From NCBI RefSeq assembly GCF_002814235.1, contig NZ_PHSU01000017.1:117486-181485 (forward strand): 64,000 nt of DNA, given 5' to 3'. How positions within the stretch are numbered: position 1 is the stretch's first letter; every line of letters begins with the position of its first letter. Below, piece after piece: positions 49,473 through 59,495 of the stretch. The notes beneath the pieces are model-generated. The model was not told the origin of the DNA. It saw nothing but the letters and a program-made list of their open reading frames with translations, and did not search any database. The stretch is from Pseudomonas sp. QS1027. Lineage in GTDB: Bacteria > Pseudomonadota > Gammaproteobacteria > Pseudomonadales > Pseudomonadaceae. The position numbers and the translations under genes are program-made.

Positions 49473-51684
49473 CGTCGATCTCGAGCGGCGCGCCTTCCTG
49501 CGCAACGGTTCCTTGCTGGTGGCGTTCTCGCTGCTACCGGTTGCCGGCAATGCATGGGCCGACACCGAGGTGGATACCCTCGGTACGCTGGTCCTGGCTC
49601 CAGACCTGGCCGGCAGCTTGCGCAGCAACCCTTACCTGGATGCCTGGATACGCGTCGATGCGCAGGGAATAACCGTCTACACCGGTAAGGCCGAACTGGG
49701 TACCGGGGTGAAAACCGCCTTGTTGCAGATCGCCGCCGAGCGTCTGGAAGTGGCGCCCGACACCATCAACATGCTGACTGCCGACACCGCGTTGACACCC
49801 GATGAAGGCTATACCGCGGGGAGTCACACCATCGTCGACAGTGGCACGGCGTTATTCAATGCCGCGGCCCAGGTGCGCCAATTGCTGGTGGAGTCCGCGG
49901 CCAGGCGTTGGCACGTCGAGCCTGATGGGCTGGTGACCCGTGATGCGCTGATTCAAGGGCCCGACGGGCAGCGCATGAGCTACTTCGAGGCCGTCGGCGG
50001 CGTGGATCTGCATCGCCATGCGCTGCCGAAATCGCCAACAAAGGCCCCTGGAGAATTCAGCCTGATCGGGCACTCATTGCCTCGCCTGGACATCCCGGCC
50101 AAGGTCAGTGGCGGTGCCGCATTCGTACAAGACATGCGTTTGCCAGGCATGCTGCATGCCCGACTCATCCGGCCACCCAGGCCAGGTTGCCAACTGCTGT
50201 CGTTTGATCCCGACGCCTTGCAAAGCCTGCCTGGTGTGGTGCAGGTCGTTCATGACGGCAACTACCTGGCCGTCGTTGCGAAGGACGAATGGCAGGCCGT
50301 GAAGGCGATGCGCGCGGGGTATGCGCAGGCGAAATGGAGCGAAGGCGTTGCGCTGCCCGACGCACGCAGCATCCATGCGTTGCTCCCGCACTTGCCGTCG
50401 CGCCGTTACCCCATCAGCCACACGGGCAGTCCGGCGGCGGTCCCGGGATCGGGTTATCGGGCACGGGTGACCAAGCACTATCTCATGCACGGTTCTATCG
50501 GCCCGTCCTGCGCGGTGGCCTGGTTAAAGGATGACGTGCTCACTGTCTGGACCCACTCCCAAGGTGTCTATCCGCTACGCGCGGGTATCGCGCAAATGCT
50601 CGGGTTACCCCTGGAACGGGTTCGCTGCATCCATACCGAAGGGTCCGGCTGTTACGGCCATAACGGCGCGGATGACGCGGCGGCGGACGCCGCCCTGATT
50701 GCCATGGGCGTGTCCGGCTCTCCCGTGCGGGTTCAATGGATGCGCGAGCAGGAAAACCTCTGGGAGCCCTACAGCTCGGCCATGATCACCGAGGTGCAGG
50801 CAAGCCTGGATCAAGACGGCCGGATCCAGGATTGGGCCTACGAACTGTGGACGACCCCGCACAACGAACGCATCGTCAATGCCGGTCGCCTGTTACCGGC
50901 ACGCTTGCTCTCCAAACCCTTCACCTCGGCCCCATCGGTGCCTATCGCGCAACCGGAAGGCGACGGTGACCGTAACGCCGTGCCCCTGTACAACACGGCC
51001 TCGACCCGTATCGACATGAACTTCATCACCCTGATGCCATTTCGCACCTCGGCGATGCGCTCCCTGGGTGCGCACATCAATGTCTTCGCGATCGAAGCCT
51101 GCATGGACGAGCTGGCGGCGCGCGCCGGCGTGGACCCCGTCGCTTTGCGCCTCGCCCATTTGGATGACCCTCGCGCTCGAGCGGTGATAGAGCGAGTGCG
51201 GGACGACTTCGGCTGGACAACCCAGCCCGTCAAGCCGGGCGTGGGGGTCGGCTTTGCCTTCGCGCGGTACAAAAACATCATGGGGTATTGCGCCCTGGCG
51301 GTGCAGATCAACGTTCACCCTCAAACCGGTGACATCGTGGTTGATCGGGTGGTCACGGCCGTGGATGTCGGACAGATCGTCAGCCCCGACGGCCTGCGAA
51401 ACCAGATAGAGGGTGGGATTGTGCAATCCACCAGCTGGACGTTGTTCGAAGCCGTCGATTTTGATGCCGCAGGCGTCCGCAGTTATGACTGGAGCGGTTA
51501 TCCGATCCTGCGTTTTCCACAATTGCCACGGCGTGTCGAAGTGCATTTGCTCGATCAGCCAGGCCAGCCATTTCTGGGCGCCGCGGAGATCGTGCAAGGC
51601 CCGATGGCGGCAGCCCTCGGCAATGCCCTGGCCCACGCCACTGGCCGACGGCCTTTGCAACTGCCCCTGACCCGGTCGCTTTGA
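49456..51684 (+). CDS. molybdopterin-binding subunit of a xanthine dehydrogenase-family hydroxylase
   Basis: A 742-residue large subunit similar to IorB. The N-terminus has a twin-arginine-like leader (LERRAFLRNGSLLVAFSLLP), so export of the folded enzyme is expected. The catalytic domains contain GKAELGTGVKTALLQIAAE, the RFVQDM-type VSGGAAFVQDMRLPGMLHA segment, MTLMPFRTSAMR-like residues and the C-terminal FLGAAEIVQGP with the conserved glutamate. It hydroxylates an N-heterocycle or aldehyde. The start at 49456 overlaps the 2Fe-2S gene. There is no separate FAD subunit, in line with direct cytochrome coupling. Confidence 0.9.
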   Translation: MKNNANVDLERRAFLRNGSLLVAFSLLPVAGNAWADTEVDTLGTLVLAPDLAGSLRSNPYLDAWIRVDAQGITVYTGKAELGTGVKTALLQIAAERLEVAPDTINMLTADTALTPDEGYTAGSHTIVDSGTALFNAAAQVRQLLVESAARRWHVEPDGLVTRDALIQGPDGQRMSYFEAVGGVDLHRHALPKSPTKAPGEFSLIGHSLPRLDIPAKVSGGAAFVQDMRLPGMLHARLIRPPRPGCQLLSFDPDALQSLPGVVQVVHDGNYLAVVAKDEWQAVKAMRAGYAQAKWSEGVALPDARSIHALLPHLPSRRYPISHTGSPAAVPGSGYRARVTKHYLMHGSIGPSCAVAWLKDDVLTVWTHSQGVYPLRAGIAQMLGLPLERVRCIHTEGSGCYGHNGADDAAADAALIAMGVSGSPVRVQWMREQENLWEPYSSAMITEVQASLDQDGRIQDWAYELWTTPHNERIVNAGRLLPARLLSKPFTSAPSVPIAQPEGDGDRNAVPLYNTASTRIDMNFITLMPFRTSAMRSLGAHINVFAIEACMDELAARAGVDPVALRLAHLDDPRARAVIERVRDDFGWTTQPVKPGVGVGFAFARYKNIMGYCALAVQINVHPQTGDIVVDRVVTAVDVGQIVSPDGLRNQIEGGIVQSTSWTLFEAVDFDAAGVRSYDWSGYPILRFPQLPRRVEVHLLDQPGQPFLGAAEIVQGPMAAALGNALAHATGRRPLQLPLTRSL

Positions 51685-51830
51685 ATGCGGCCACCATGAC
51701 CGAGCGTGAGCGCGGTCTGGTGGCCTCGACCCAGACCGGTGTTGCAACTCACGCAATACGGTTTGGCGAAGAGTGCTGATTATCAGCGTCCGGTCCAGCC
51801 CTTAGAGTAGGTCGAAAAGGAGGACCTACC

Positions 51831-53021
51831 ATGGGCACGTTTACAACTCACCCTCAACGACCTGCCGGGGCACCTCGTGCCCTGGTGATTGGCGGATCAT
51901 TGGGCGGGCTTTTCGCAGGTAATCTGCTGCGCCAGATCGGCTGGGACGTCGATATTTTCGAGCGTTCTTCCCACGACCTCGACAGTCGAGGCGGCGGCGT
52001 AGTGCTGCAGCCGGAGGTGGTCGAAGCGTTTCGCAAGCTGAACGTTCCATTGACCCACCTGGAGATGGGCGTTCGCTCGCAGTACCGCACCGTGCTGTAT
52101 CCGGACGGCCGTGTCCAAAGCAAAACCTTGGCCCCGCAAGTCCAGACGTCCTGGTCACTGCTTTACACAACCTTGCGCCAGGCCTTCGGCAATGAGCGCT
52201 ACCACCAGGGGAAAATCCTGGTGGACCTCGATCAGCCAGAAGCCGGCCGGGTGGTGGCCGTGTTCGAAGACGGCGAACGCATCGAGGCTGACTTGCTCGT
52301 CGCCGCTGATGGCGGTAACTCGCAGGTACGTCAATTGCTCTGGCCAGAATACCAGCCTGGCTACGCCGGCTATGTTGCCTGGCGCGGCCTCCTGCCAGAA
52401 AGCCGTTTGCCCGAGTTGCCGGCCCAGGTGTTGGCGGGTGACTTCGGTTTCGCAAACGCCGGCGGCTCGCACATCCTGGGCTACCTGGTACCCGGTGAAC
52501 ACAACGATATTCGTCCCGGACAACGCTACTACAACTGGGTTTGGTATCGGGTTGTCGAGGAGCCACTCATCGGCGATCTCATGACCGACGCCAATGGGCA
52601 CAAGCGCGACTATTCGGTACCGGAAGGGCTTCTCGCGCCGGCGTGGCGCGAGCATGTCTGGAGGGAAGCCGACAGCCTGCTGCCCCCCGCTTTTCGGGAG
52701 GTGGTGCAAGCCACCGAACAGCCTTTCGTGCAAAGCATCCGCGATTTGGCGATGCCACGGATGGTTGATGGCCGGGTGGTCCTACTCGGCGATGCGGCCG
52801 CCATTCCCCGGCCGCACACCGCCGCCAGCACCTCCAAGGCGGCATTCAACGCACTCGAACTGGCCCGGTGCCTGAGCCAGGCCCCAGACGACACGGATCG
52901 CGCCCTGGCGAACTGGGAACCGGCACAGATTGCCTTGGGGCAACGCCTGCTCGCCCAGGGCCAAGCCATGGGCGATCACCTGATGTTCCACCGTCCGACC
53001 CTTCACACTGGCAGGCGCTGA
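51831..53021 (+). CDS. FAD-dependent monooxygenase, 2,6-dihydroxypyridine hydroxylase-like
   Basis: A 396-residue aromatic hydroxylase. The FAD motif is RALVIGGSLGGLFAGNLLRQ, the DG-type motif is in LLVAADGGNSQVRQLLWPE, and the GD motif is VLLGDAAAIPRPHTAASTSK. The GYAGYVAWRGLLPE and GDLMTDANGHKRDYSVPEG segments are close to 2,6-dihydroxypyridine 3-hydroxylase, which acts in nicotine and nicotinate breakdown. It lies 146 bases after the molybdenum hydroxylase, whose product could be a hydroxylated pyridine. The substrate is inferred. Confidence 0.85.
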   Translation: MGTFTTHPQRPAGAPRALVIGGSLGGLFAGNLLRQIGWDVDIFERSSHDLDSRGGGVVLQPEVVEAFRKLNVPLTHLEMGVRSQYRTVLYPDGRVQSKTLAPQVQTSWSLLYTTLRQAFGNERYHQGKILVDLDQPEAGRVVAVFEDGERIEADLLVAADGGNSQVRQLLWPEYQPGYAGYVAWRGLLPESRLPELPAQVLAGDFGFANAGGSHILGYLVPGEHNDIRPGQRYYNWVWYRVVEEPLIGDLMTDANGHKRDYSVPEGLLAPAWREHVWREADSLLPPAFREVVQATEQPFVQSIRDLAMPRMVDGRVVLLGDAAAIPRPHTAASTSKAAFNALELARCLSQAPDDTDRALANWEPAQIALGQRLLAQGQAMGDHLMFHRPTLHTGRR

Positions 53022-53100
53022 ATGACCGATGAAGTCCATCAGGCAGGCGGATAGATGTTCTATCCTTCCATCCAACCAACCACCGACTCCGGACATCAAA

Positions 53101-53772
53101 ATGCCCGCCCCCGAATCCGCCCTCCTGCAAAGCTGGCAGCACAACGCCCAATCCTGGATTGAAGCAGTTCGCGGCGGCGCCATCGAAAGCCGCCGCCAGG
53201 TCACCGACCAGGCCATCCTGCTGGCGGTGCTGGGCCGCCAGCCCGAGCGTGTGCTCGACCTGGGCTGCGGCGAAGGCTGGCTGTTGCGGGCACTGGCGAC
53301 ACGCGGCATCGACACGGTCGGAGTGGATGGCGATGCGACGCTGGTCGAAGCCGCGCGGGCGGCGGGCTCTTCGCCGGTGCATCTGGCGAGCTATGAAGCG
53401 TTGGTGGAAGCGAAGGTGGATATCGGCCGCGACTACGACCTGATCTGCGCCAACTTTGCCCTGCTGCATCAGGACATCATTCCTCTGCTTGCCGCCATGA
53501 ACGCCCTGCTCGCCCCCGGCGGCGCGCTGGTGATCCAGACCCTGCATCCGTGGACCGCGGCGGCGGGCGACTATCAGGATGGTTGGCGGAACGAGACCTT
53601 CGATGGATTCAAGGGACAGTGGCAAGCCATGCCCTGGTATTTCCGTACCTTGTCCAGTTGGCTGAATGCGCTGGACATGGCCGGTTTTCGGTTGGGCACT
53701 TTGCAAGAGCCGCAGCACCCGCAAAGTCCCGTACCGCAGTCCTTGCTGTTGGTGGCCGAGAAACGGGAGTAA
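53101..53772 (+). CDS. class I SAM-dependent methyltransferase
   Basis: A 223-residue methyltransferase. Motif I is RVLDLGCGEGWLLRALATRG, the acidic end of strand 2 is TVGVDGDATLVEAARAAG, and motif IV is LICANFALLHQDIIPLL. ATG at 53101 is chosen over the longer frame for a compact N-terminus. It may belong with the preceding flavoprotein operon or be independent; the 79-base gap leaves that open. The substrate is unknown. Confidence 0.85.
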   Translation: MPAPESALLQSWQHNAQSWIEAVRGGAIESRRQVTDQAILLAVLGRQPERVLDLGCGEGWLLRALATRGIDTVGVDGDATLVEAARAAGSSPVHLASYEALVEAKVDIGRDYDLICANFALLHQDIIPLLAAMNALLAPGGALVIQTLHPWTAAAGDYQDGWRNETFDGFKGQWQAMPWYFRTLSSWLNALDMAGFRLGTLQEPQHPQSPVPQSLLLVAEKRE

Positions 53773-53785
53773 GCCACACGGCTGC

Positions 53786-56266
53786 CTACTTGCCCGTCTC
53801 CTCGGCTGGGTCCTTGCCCTGAAAGCCGAGAGAGTATTTCAACGCCCGTTTCTGCTGGGTTTGCGGATCCGGCAAACCGATGGTCTCCGGGTTCGCAAAA
53901 CCCGTGACGCCGCCCGCGGTATTGATCGCATCAAACAGAAAACTGAAGCCTTGTTTCAGCGAGCTCTGGGCAATGCCGTGGCACCCCATGCAGCCGCCCA
54001 TGGTCTGGCTTCCCGTGCTGTGATCGTAATCCGGCACCTTGATGTTCTTCATCATGCGCATATTGGTCAGGGTTGGGGTGTCCTGGGGGAATTTATTGCC
54101 GCCGCGAAAGAGTTGAATCCCCGGCTGGCTGCTTTCGACCAGGATATTGGCCAGGTAATAATCCGGGTCGGTTTCCGTGCTCGACGGGATGGCCTGCACC
54201 CCTTTAAGCCGGTAGTGCTTCCAGACCGAATTGTTGAACGCACTGCTGCCGTCCATGAGCTGCTTGACCTGGTTGTTGACCGCCGTGACTTCGGAATAGG
54301 CAGTTTGCGGTTGCACGACACGGATCGGGCCGGCCTGCCCCTTGGGGATCCCGTTAGTGCCGGAGTAGATGGGCGGAACATGGGCCGAATCCGCAACATC
54401 GCCCTTGGGCAGGGTAACGCTATGGAGGGTGTTGCCATCAGAGAAGGTCGCGACCGGCGCTGAACTGCTCTCCGGCAAGTAGGCAACCTTGTTGTAGTTG
54501 GCGATGTAGTAGAGCCCGGTCGGCGACTGGTCGGGCAAGGTCATCGCGTCCTCATGTTCGAACGTGGCGAATATGAAGGTCGGGTAGTTGGGCGTCTTGT
54601 GGATAATATGCAAGGCGACCAGCGCGTATTCTTCGTTGTACGCCACGGGCGCCTTATCCTCACCGTGATAGGTCACCACCGTCGCCGTATAGTAGCGAGC
54701 GCGCTGCGCCACCGGAATGTCCGCCAACTTGCGCCATGCAGCCTTGACCTCCACCGCGCCATTGGGCAGAACGATATGATCCGGGTAGCTGCTCAGGCTT
54801 TTCGCATACGCGTAAATGACAGGGTTGGCCTTGGCCTCAAAGAGGATCTGGCTGTCGTTTGAAGGGGCATAGTTGCTCCCGTTCATTGCCGCTCGTGGCG
54901 GGTTGACCGGAAAAAATATCGCGTTCTGCCCTATTTGAGTCGCCTCATCCAGATTGTTGTAATGGGCATAGCTGGCACCTGGCGCCAAGGGCGCACCGTT
55001 GGGGAAACCGACATAGCTGTATTGCGGGCTGGAAGCAAACGGACGCGTCGGGCCGCCCACGGCGTTTTTCCCTAGCGCCGGAAACAACTCGGTGCGATGG
55101 GCGAAGGTTTGCCACAACAAGGGGCTGGAAGATTGTGGCACCTTGCCCGAATCGGCAAAGCTGCTGCCGGGATTGCCGACGCCGCGGTTAGCCGGCAACG
55201 GTGTGTTGGCGGCATTGTTCAGGGCGATAAAGCTGCGCCAGGCAAAGGTTGCATAGTCGGTATGGCTAAGGCCCGTGGCCAGGTCCGCGGGCAGTTGCGG
55301 GTTGTTCGTGGTCAGATCGTTTGTGGTGATGGCATAGGAAGCGCCCAATCCCGATGGATAGGCGGAACCCACCGCGAAGCGCTTGGAGAAATACTCATTC
55401 CAGTGCAGCCCATCGTTTGAATAAAACGTATTGGCGCTGCTGCTGATAAACACGCGCTCACCGATCATCGTTGCACTGTTCAGGAAACCCCTGGGCCCCT
55501 GGCTGGTTATCCCCGTCAGCGCTTGCCGCGTGCCCCACTGGCCAGCCCGATCGTAAGTGCGGGCGAACATGGCGCCATTTTCAAAAGCGTAATAAGCCCA
55601 CAATTGACCGTTATAGACAACGGGCACCATGGTTAGAATTTTGTCGGCACTTTCCTGGAAGGCCAGATTTTCCCGGCTCCACGCAACACCGTCATTCGAG
55701 GTGACATAATAAACAGCGTTACCTGAGTTTTCGCTATACAAGACAAAGAGCTGTCCGTTATACACAATCGGTTTGTTATTGATGGCCGTATGGAGCGTAG
55801 TGATAGGCCTGGCCGTGGACCAGCCGGTGCCGTTTTCGGAGCTGACGGTCTTCAAGCGGCCCTGGGGATCGGTAAAGGTCAGTACCAATTTTTGATTGAA
55901 CACGCTCACCGAGACATTACTGAAAATACTGTCCACACTGATAGTTTGTGTGGGAGACCAGCTTTTTCCTTCTGCCGAGGTGGCATAATTTATATGCCTT
56001 TGGTCATTGTTGTTGGCCCAGAACATATAAACCTTACCCTTGAACGACTGCACCGAGGGTATATAAAACGCCTGGGGTCTGAAGGGCACCGTACTTGTCG
56101 AAGAAGGAATGCCGCTGGAAGCCTCTGGATGATCAAAGACATCGACCGTGATCCCCACGCCTTGTTGCGGTGTGGCGATGATCACACTCTCCGCATAAGC
56201 CGACGAGACCGCCAGCAAGCCACACAGGCACAGCATCAGCCGAACAAGCATTGTTTTAACGCTCAT
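53786..56266 (-). CDS. secreted fusion of a sialidase-like beta-propeller and a c-type cytochrome domain
   Basis: An 826-residue exported protein with a signal peptide (MSVKTMLVRLMLCLCGLLAV, cleaved after AYA). Residues 30-310 contain repeats of the beta-propeller type (KVYMFWANNNDQRHINYATS, KPIVYNGQLFVLYSENSG, VYNGQLWAYYAFENG), as in exo-sialidase or carbohydrate-binding propellers. The C-terminal half resembles secreted Pseudomonas cytochromes (DYATFAWRSFIALN, VWK and LPDQSPTGLYYIANYN), with one haem motif CMGCH at 759-763. AAGGAGTG lies before the ATG. It follows the nucleoside hydrolase gene by 94 bases on the same strand. The combination of domains is unusual to me. Confidence 0.78.
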   Translation of the reverse strand: MSVKTMLVRLMLCLCGLLAVSSAYAESVIIATPQQGVGITVDVFDHPEASSGIPSSTSTVPFRPQAFYIPSVQSFKGKVYMFWANNNDQRHINYATSAEGKSWSPTQTISVDSIFSNVSVSVFNQKLVLTFTDPQGRLKTVSSENGTGWSTARPITTLHTAINNKPIVYNGQLFVLYSENSGNAVYYVTSNDGVAWSRENLAFQESADKILTMVPVVYNGQLWAYYAFENGAMFARTYDRAGQWGTRQALTGITSQGPRGFLNSATMIGERVFISSSANTFYSNDGLHWNEYFSKRFAVGSAYPSGLGASYAITTNDLTTNNPQLPADLATGLSHTDYATFAWRSFIALNNAANTPLPANRGVGNPGSSFADSGKVPQSSSPLLWQTFAHRTELFPALGKNAVGGPTRPFASSPQYSYVGFPNGAPLAPGASYAHYNNLDEATQIGQNAIFFPVNPPRAAMNGSNYAPSNDSQILFEAKANPVIYAYAKSLSSYPDHIVLPNGAVEVKAAWRKLADIPVAQRARYYTATVVTYHGEDKAPVAYNEEYALVALHIIHKTPNYPTFIFATFEHEDAMTLPDQSPTGLYYIANYNKVAYLPESSSAPVATFSDGNTLHSVTLPKGDVADSAHVPPIYSGTNGIPKGQAGPIRVVQPQTAYSEVTAVNNQVKQLMDGSSAFNNSVWKHYRLKGVQAIPSSTETDPDYYLANILVESSQPGIQLFRGGNKFPQDTPTLTNMRMMKNIKVPDYDHSTGSQTMGGCMGCHGIAQSSLKQGFSFLFDAINTAGGVTGFANPETIGLPDPQTQQKRALKYSLGFQGKDPAEETGK

Positions 56267-56360
56267 ATATTCACTCCTTTGAGTTAGCGGTGACTACAGG
56301 GCGTGGGGACGCCCTGGTCGGCGTAGCGGTTCCATTGCTTCATCCACCTGCGCGGCCACT

Positions 56361-57437
56361 CTACTTATCGGCCGTTGCCTCCGCTGCCTTGGCCATGTTT
56401 TCGGCCGTGGCGTCGACCGAGTTGCCTGCGATGGTGTACAGATAAAGTGTGGTGACGAATCCGGGTGCGGCCGACAGGGCTACATCGACTGGAGCACCCG
56501 CGTTATCCGGTATCAACTTCGCGCTCGTGTCCTGTTCTTCGTTCAGCTCCTGCTCCACCCGCAGGTGATAGCGGGTAAATTGGACAAACTGAGGGTCGGT
56601 TATCGCGGTGGCCGCCAGAGGGTCCCAAAAATACAGGTATTTTCCGATACCGGGCGCAATGGTCGAGCTTTGCAGCACGTGGGTGAGGAATTGAGCAACC
56701 GGATTGGAAATACGGGAGAGCTGGTTCACGAAATTCTGCGTAATGGGAATAAAGTTACTGGCGTTCAGCGCAACCAATTGAATGGGGACCCCACCATTGA
56801 AGACATAGTGAGCACCCAGTGGATCCAGGAAGATGTTCCACTCGGCAACCTGGTTGGTGTAGTAAGGCGCATCGCCCAGGGCGTCAATGATATTACCGCC
56901 CGCGCCAGGCTGGACGTACTCCGACAACAAATTCCCGCCCATCATGACGATGCGATCTATTTTGCTGAGCAACAAATGTTGCAATGCATTGTCGGTTTTG
57001 GCTTGCTGGAACAAATGCCCCCAGGTCGTACCACCACCGATCATTAACACCGTAAATTTATGAGTGGATTTTTCCAATGTTTCCCTTAAAAAAACGAGCG
57101 CATCGGCTCGCGTGGGATTTGGGTTTTTCCCTGGAAACAGGGCGTCGTAATGGTGATCCGCCGCCTGGCGTGTTTCGAAGGGAAAAGTATTGCTATACAC
57201 CATGGGGCGCTGAAGACCGGCAGCGACGGGAATGCGCTCTATCTCAGGGTCATTAAACAAAGTGAGGAAGTTACTGACGTTTTCAACGCCGTGACTCAAG
57301 TGAACAGCCCCCACCCCCGTCACGGTGATGCCTTCGACCTTGACCGCGTGATGTTTTAGCAAATACGACATGGCCATGTAATCGTCGAAATCGACATCGG
57401 TATCGATGAGTACATGGGTGAGCGGTTGCGCAGACAT
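56361..57437 (-). CDS. inosine-uridine nucleoside hydrolase-family protein
   Basis: A 358-residue protein. The N-terminal calcium site reads LIDTDVDFDDYMAM, a variant of the usual DTDxGxDDxxA motif in which glycine is replaced. Other landmarks are VLMIGGGTTWGHLFQ, RIVMMGGNL and AEWNIFLDPLGAHYVF. CAGGAGG precedes the ATG. It has no signal peptide, whereas the next gene in the apparent operon encodes a secreted protein. The altered metal motif leaves activity uncertain. Confidence 0.83.
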   Translation of the reverse strand: MSAQPLTHVLIDTDVDFDDYMAMSYLLKHHAVKVEGITVTGVGAVHLSHGVENVSNFLTLFNDPEIERIPVAAGLQRPMVYSNTFPFETRQAADHHYDALFPGKNPNPTRADALVFLRETLEKSTHKFTVLMIGGGTTWGHLFQQAKTDNALQHLLLSKIDRIVMMGGNLLSEYVQPGAGGNIIDALGDAPYYTNQVAEWNIFLDPLGAHYVFNGGVPIQLVALNASNFIPITQNFVNQLSRISNPVAQFLTHVLQSSTIAPGIGKYLYFWDPLAATAITDPQFVQFTRYHLRVEQELNEEQDTSAKLIPDNAGAPVDVALSAAPGFVTTLYLYTIAGNSVDATAENMAKAAEATADK

Positions 57438-58043
57438 AGTGCTAGCCTCCTGGCTAATAAAAAATCACGTCCGATGTCAAAGAGAGGAACAATCATTTTG
57501 TCCGCCCACAGCCAACGGTGCCGAACGACTCAGCTTTTTCAGGCAAATATTTAACAGTGGCGATTCCACTGTAGATGGCCATTTAATACCTGTCTAGGGA
57601 TCAGCACGATTAATCTATTTATCTAATAATAACAATGCACTATGCGTCCACCGCGATAGATTTATGACGTGCATGACCCACCGGTGTCCCCCTCTTCACT
57701 GTCATGCAAATGATGGCACTTTCCTGAAAATGGCCTACACCTGATTAGCAAGGAAGAACGGCCAGCGATCGACAGGAGTCGATAGTCAGCATCCCCCGCC
57801 CTCCCTGCACACACTCCGTTTCCTCTTTGTTGATCATTCCTGGCCAATCGGCGGGGATTGAACTCAGTCGTCCGGCGCCGCCGAGGAGGTAGACCAACCC
57901 GATACCCGATACCCCGTTCACCCGTGAAGCCCGTCTCGGCGATCAAACCGGGACCCTGACCAAAAATAAATGAAGGAAGCCCCCGCATTGACAGGCATAA
58001 GCCCAAACGATGCCAGGCGTTTTCCCTATCAAGGAGATGATCG
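57438..58043. promoter_or_regulatory. divergent intergenic region, no gene recognised
   Basis: About 600 bases between the nucleoside hydrolase operon and the secreted cytochrome gene. The section 57540-57660 is AT-rich (AATCTATTTATCTAATAATA) and probably contains both divergent promoters. A minus-strand frame at 57662-58120 has no ribosome site and reads as a low-complexity shadow. Confidence 0.45.
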
Positions 58044-59393
58044 ATGAACCAGCCCCTAGCAAAGCTCACAGCATTCGCGGCGGCGGCCGCGTTGTTCAGC
58101 GTCGCCGCCCAGGCCGGCACCTACCCGGACTATGGCTACGCTCCACCCGACACCTATACCGGTGCCAAATTCGTCCTCAGCCAGAGTTATCCCACCACAC
58201 CGCCCAAAGGCCCGCTGCCGGAGTTCTTCAAGAAGCTGCCGACCAAGCAGGACAATAATTTTGAGACCTGGCGCGCCTACATGGACGCGGTGAAAAACTA
58301 CTGCCTGGAAGGTAACGTCGACGTCAATTGGGACGTTCAGAAAAACAAGGTTCGCCAGTGGTATCACATGCCGTGGCAGCACTATGGTCCCCTGGGGCGT
58401 GAGGGCATCCATGGCCTGACCAAGGAAGCGCAGATTCAGTCCCAGCAACTGGCCTCGACGCAAACCGCCACCGGCCAGACTTACGCCGTGGGTATCTACA
58501 ACGACATCGGCGCCTACACCATCGGCCAGGTCTGGAAAGACCCGCAGAACCCTGATCCGAGCTACACCTCGCAGCCCAACAGCTTCCCCAACGGTACGGT
58601 CGTGTGCAAGGCACTGTTTGCCGACATCGACCGCAACACCGTGCCGTTCCTGGTCAACCCGGTGTTGTGGCAGGGCTATATCACCGACACTTTCACCTCC
58701 GCCAATCGCGAGGTGAAGGATGTTGCCCTGATCCAGATGGACATTGCCGTGCGTGATACCCGCATGAAGGAGACCGGCTGGATCTTCGGCACCTTCCAGT
58801 ACAACGGCGCCAAGACCGGCAAGGCCGGTTGGGACAACCTGGTACCGGTGGGGATCATCTGGGGCAACGATCCAAAAGAAACCGGCAATGACTTCACCAA
58901 CCCGAAACCGACCGTCACCAAGATCAACCCGGCGCTGCAACAGACCGCCATCAACGCCAACACCCAGGAGCTGCCGCCGACCCACCTGGGCTGGAACGGT
59001 CGCCTCAACGGTCCCGTGGACAATCCCAACAGCTCCTGCCAGAGCTGCCATATGACGGCTGAGTCGCCGCAAGTGGCGATCATGAATCCGCTGTTCCAGA
59101 AAAATCCGCCACCGGTGGGTTCGCCTGACTGGATGAGATGGTTCCAGAACATTCCGGCAGGCCATCCATTCACCCAGGGTACCAAGAGCACGGATTTCAG
59201 CCTGCAGATGGCGGGCGGACTGGTGAACTTCTATCAGTGGAAGTGTGACATGGGCGGTATCTACGAGAACGGCATCAACGCTTGCGCGAAAGCCGCCGGC
59301 CTGAAGTTGAAGATGCTGAAGTCTGGCGATGGCACGCCGCAGCCAATGCAACGCGTGATCCGCGATCCAAGCCTGGAACAACTGCTCCAGTAA
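58044..59393 (+). CDS. secreted c-type cytochrome-like protein
   Basis: A 449-residue exported protein with signal peptide (MNQPLAKLTAFAAAAALFSV, cleaved after AAQA). The body has the FETWRAYMDAVKNYCLEGNV and WQGYITDTFTSANREVKDVA segments shared by a family of secreted Pseudomonas haem proteins, and one haem motif CQSCH at 332-336 in NSSCQSCHMTAES. AAGGAGA lies before the ATG. It is divergent from the propeller-cytochrome fusion gene, whose C-terminal half looks distantly related. Function is unknown; a periplasmic redox role is probable. Confidence 0.75.
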   Translation: MNQPLAKLTAFAAAAALFSVAAQAGTYPDYGYAPPDTYTGAKFVLSQSYPTTPPKGPLPEFFKKLPTKQDNNFETWRAYMDAVKNYCLEGNVDVNWDVQKNKVRQWYHMPWQHYGPLGREGIHGLTKEAQIQSQQLASTQTATGQTYAVGIYNDIGAYTIGQVWKDPQNPDPSYTSQPNSFPNGTVVCKALFADIDRNTVPFLVNPVLWQGYITDTFTSANREVKDVALIQMDIAVRDTRMKETGWIFGTFQYNGAKTGKAGWDNLVPVGIIWGNDPKETGNDFTNPKPTVTKINPALQQTAINANTQELPPTHLGWNGRLNGPVDNPNSSCQSCHMTAESPQVAIMNPLFQKNPPPVGSPDWMRWFQNIPAGHPFTQGTKSTDFSLQMAGGLVNFYQWKCDMGGIYENGINACAKAAGLKLKMLKSGDGTPQPMQRVIRDPSLEQLLQ

Positions 59394-59403
59394 CCGGTGA
59401 CAA

Positions 59404-59428
59404 CCTCCGGGCACCGGGTGCCCGGAGG
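59404..59428. terminator. bidirectional hairpin terminator
   Basis: CCTCCGGGCAC pairs with GTGCCCGGAGG around a three-base loop, directly after the cytochrome gene. A second hairpin, CGGCCCC-TTT-GGGGCCG, at 59462-59478 lies closer to the convergent oxidoreductase gene. Confidence 0.8.
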
Positions 59429-59495
59429 CTGACCCACACCCTCGGCAACAGCCATGGCCGACGGCCCCTTTGGGGCCGCCGCCATTGGGTTGCAG

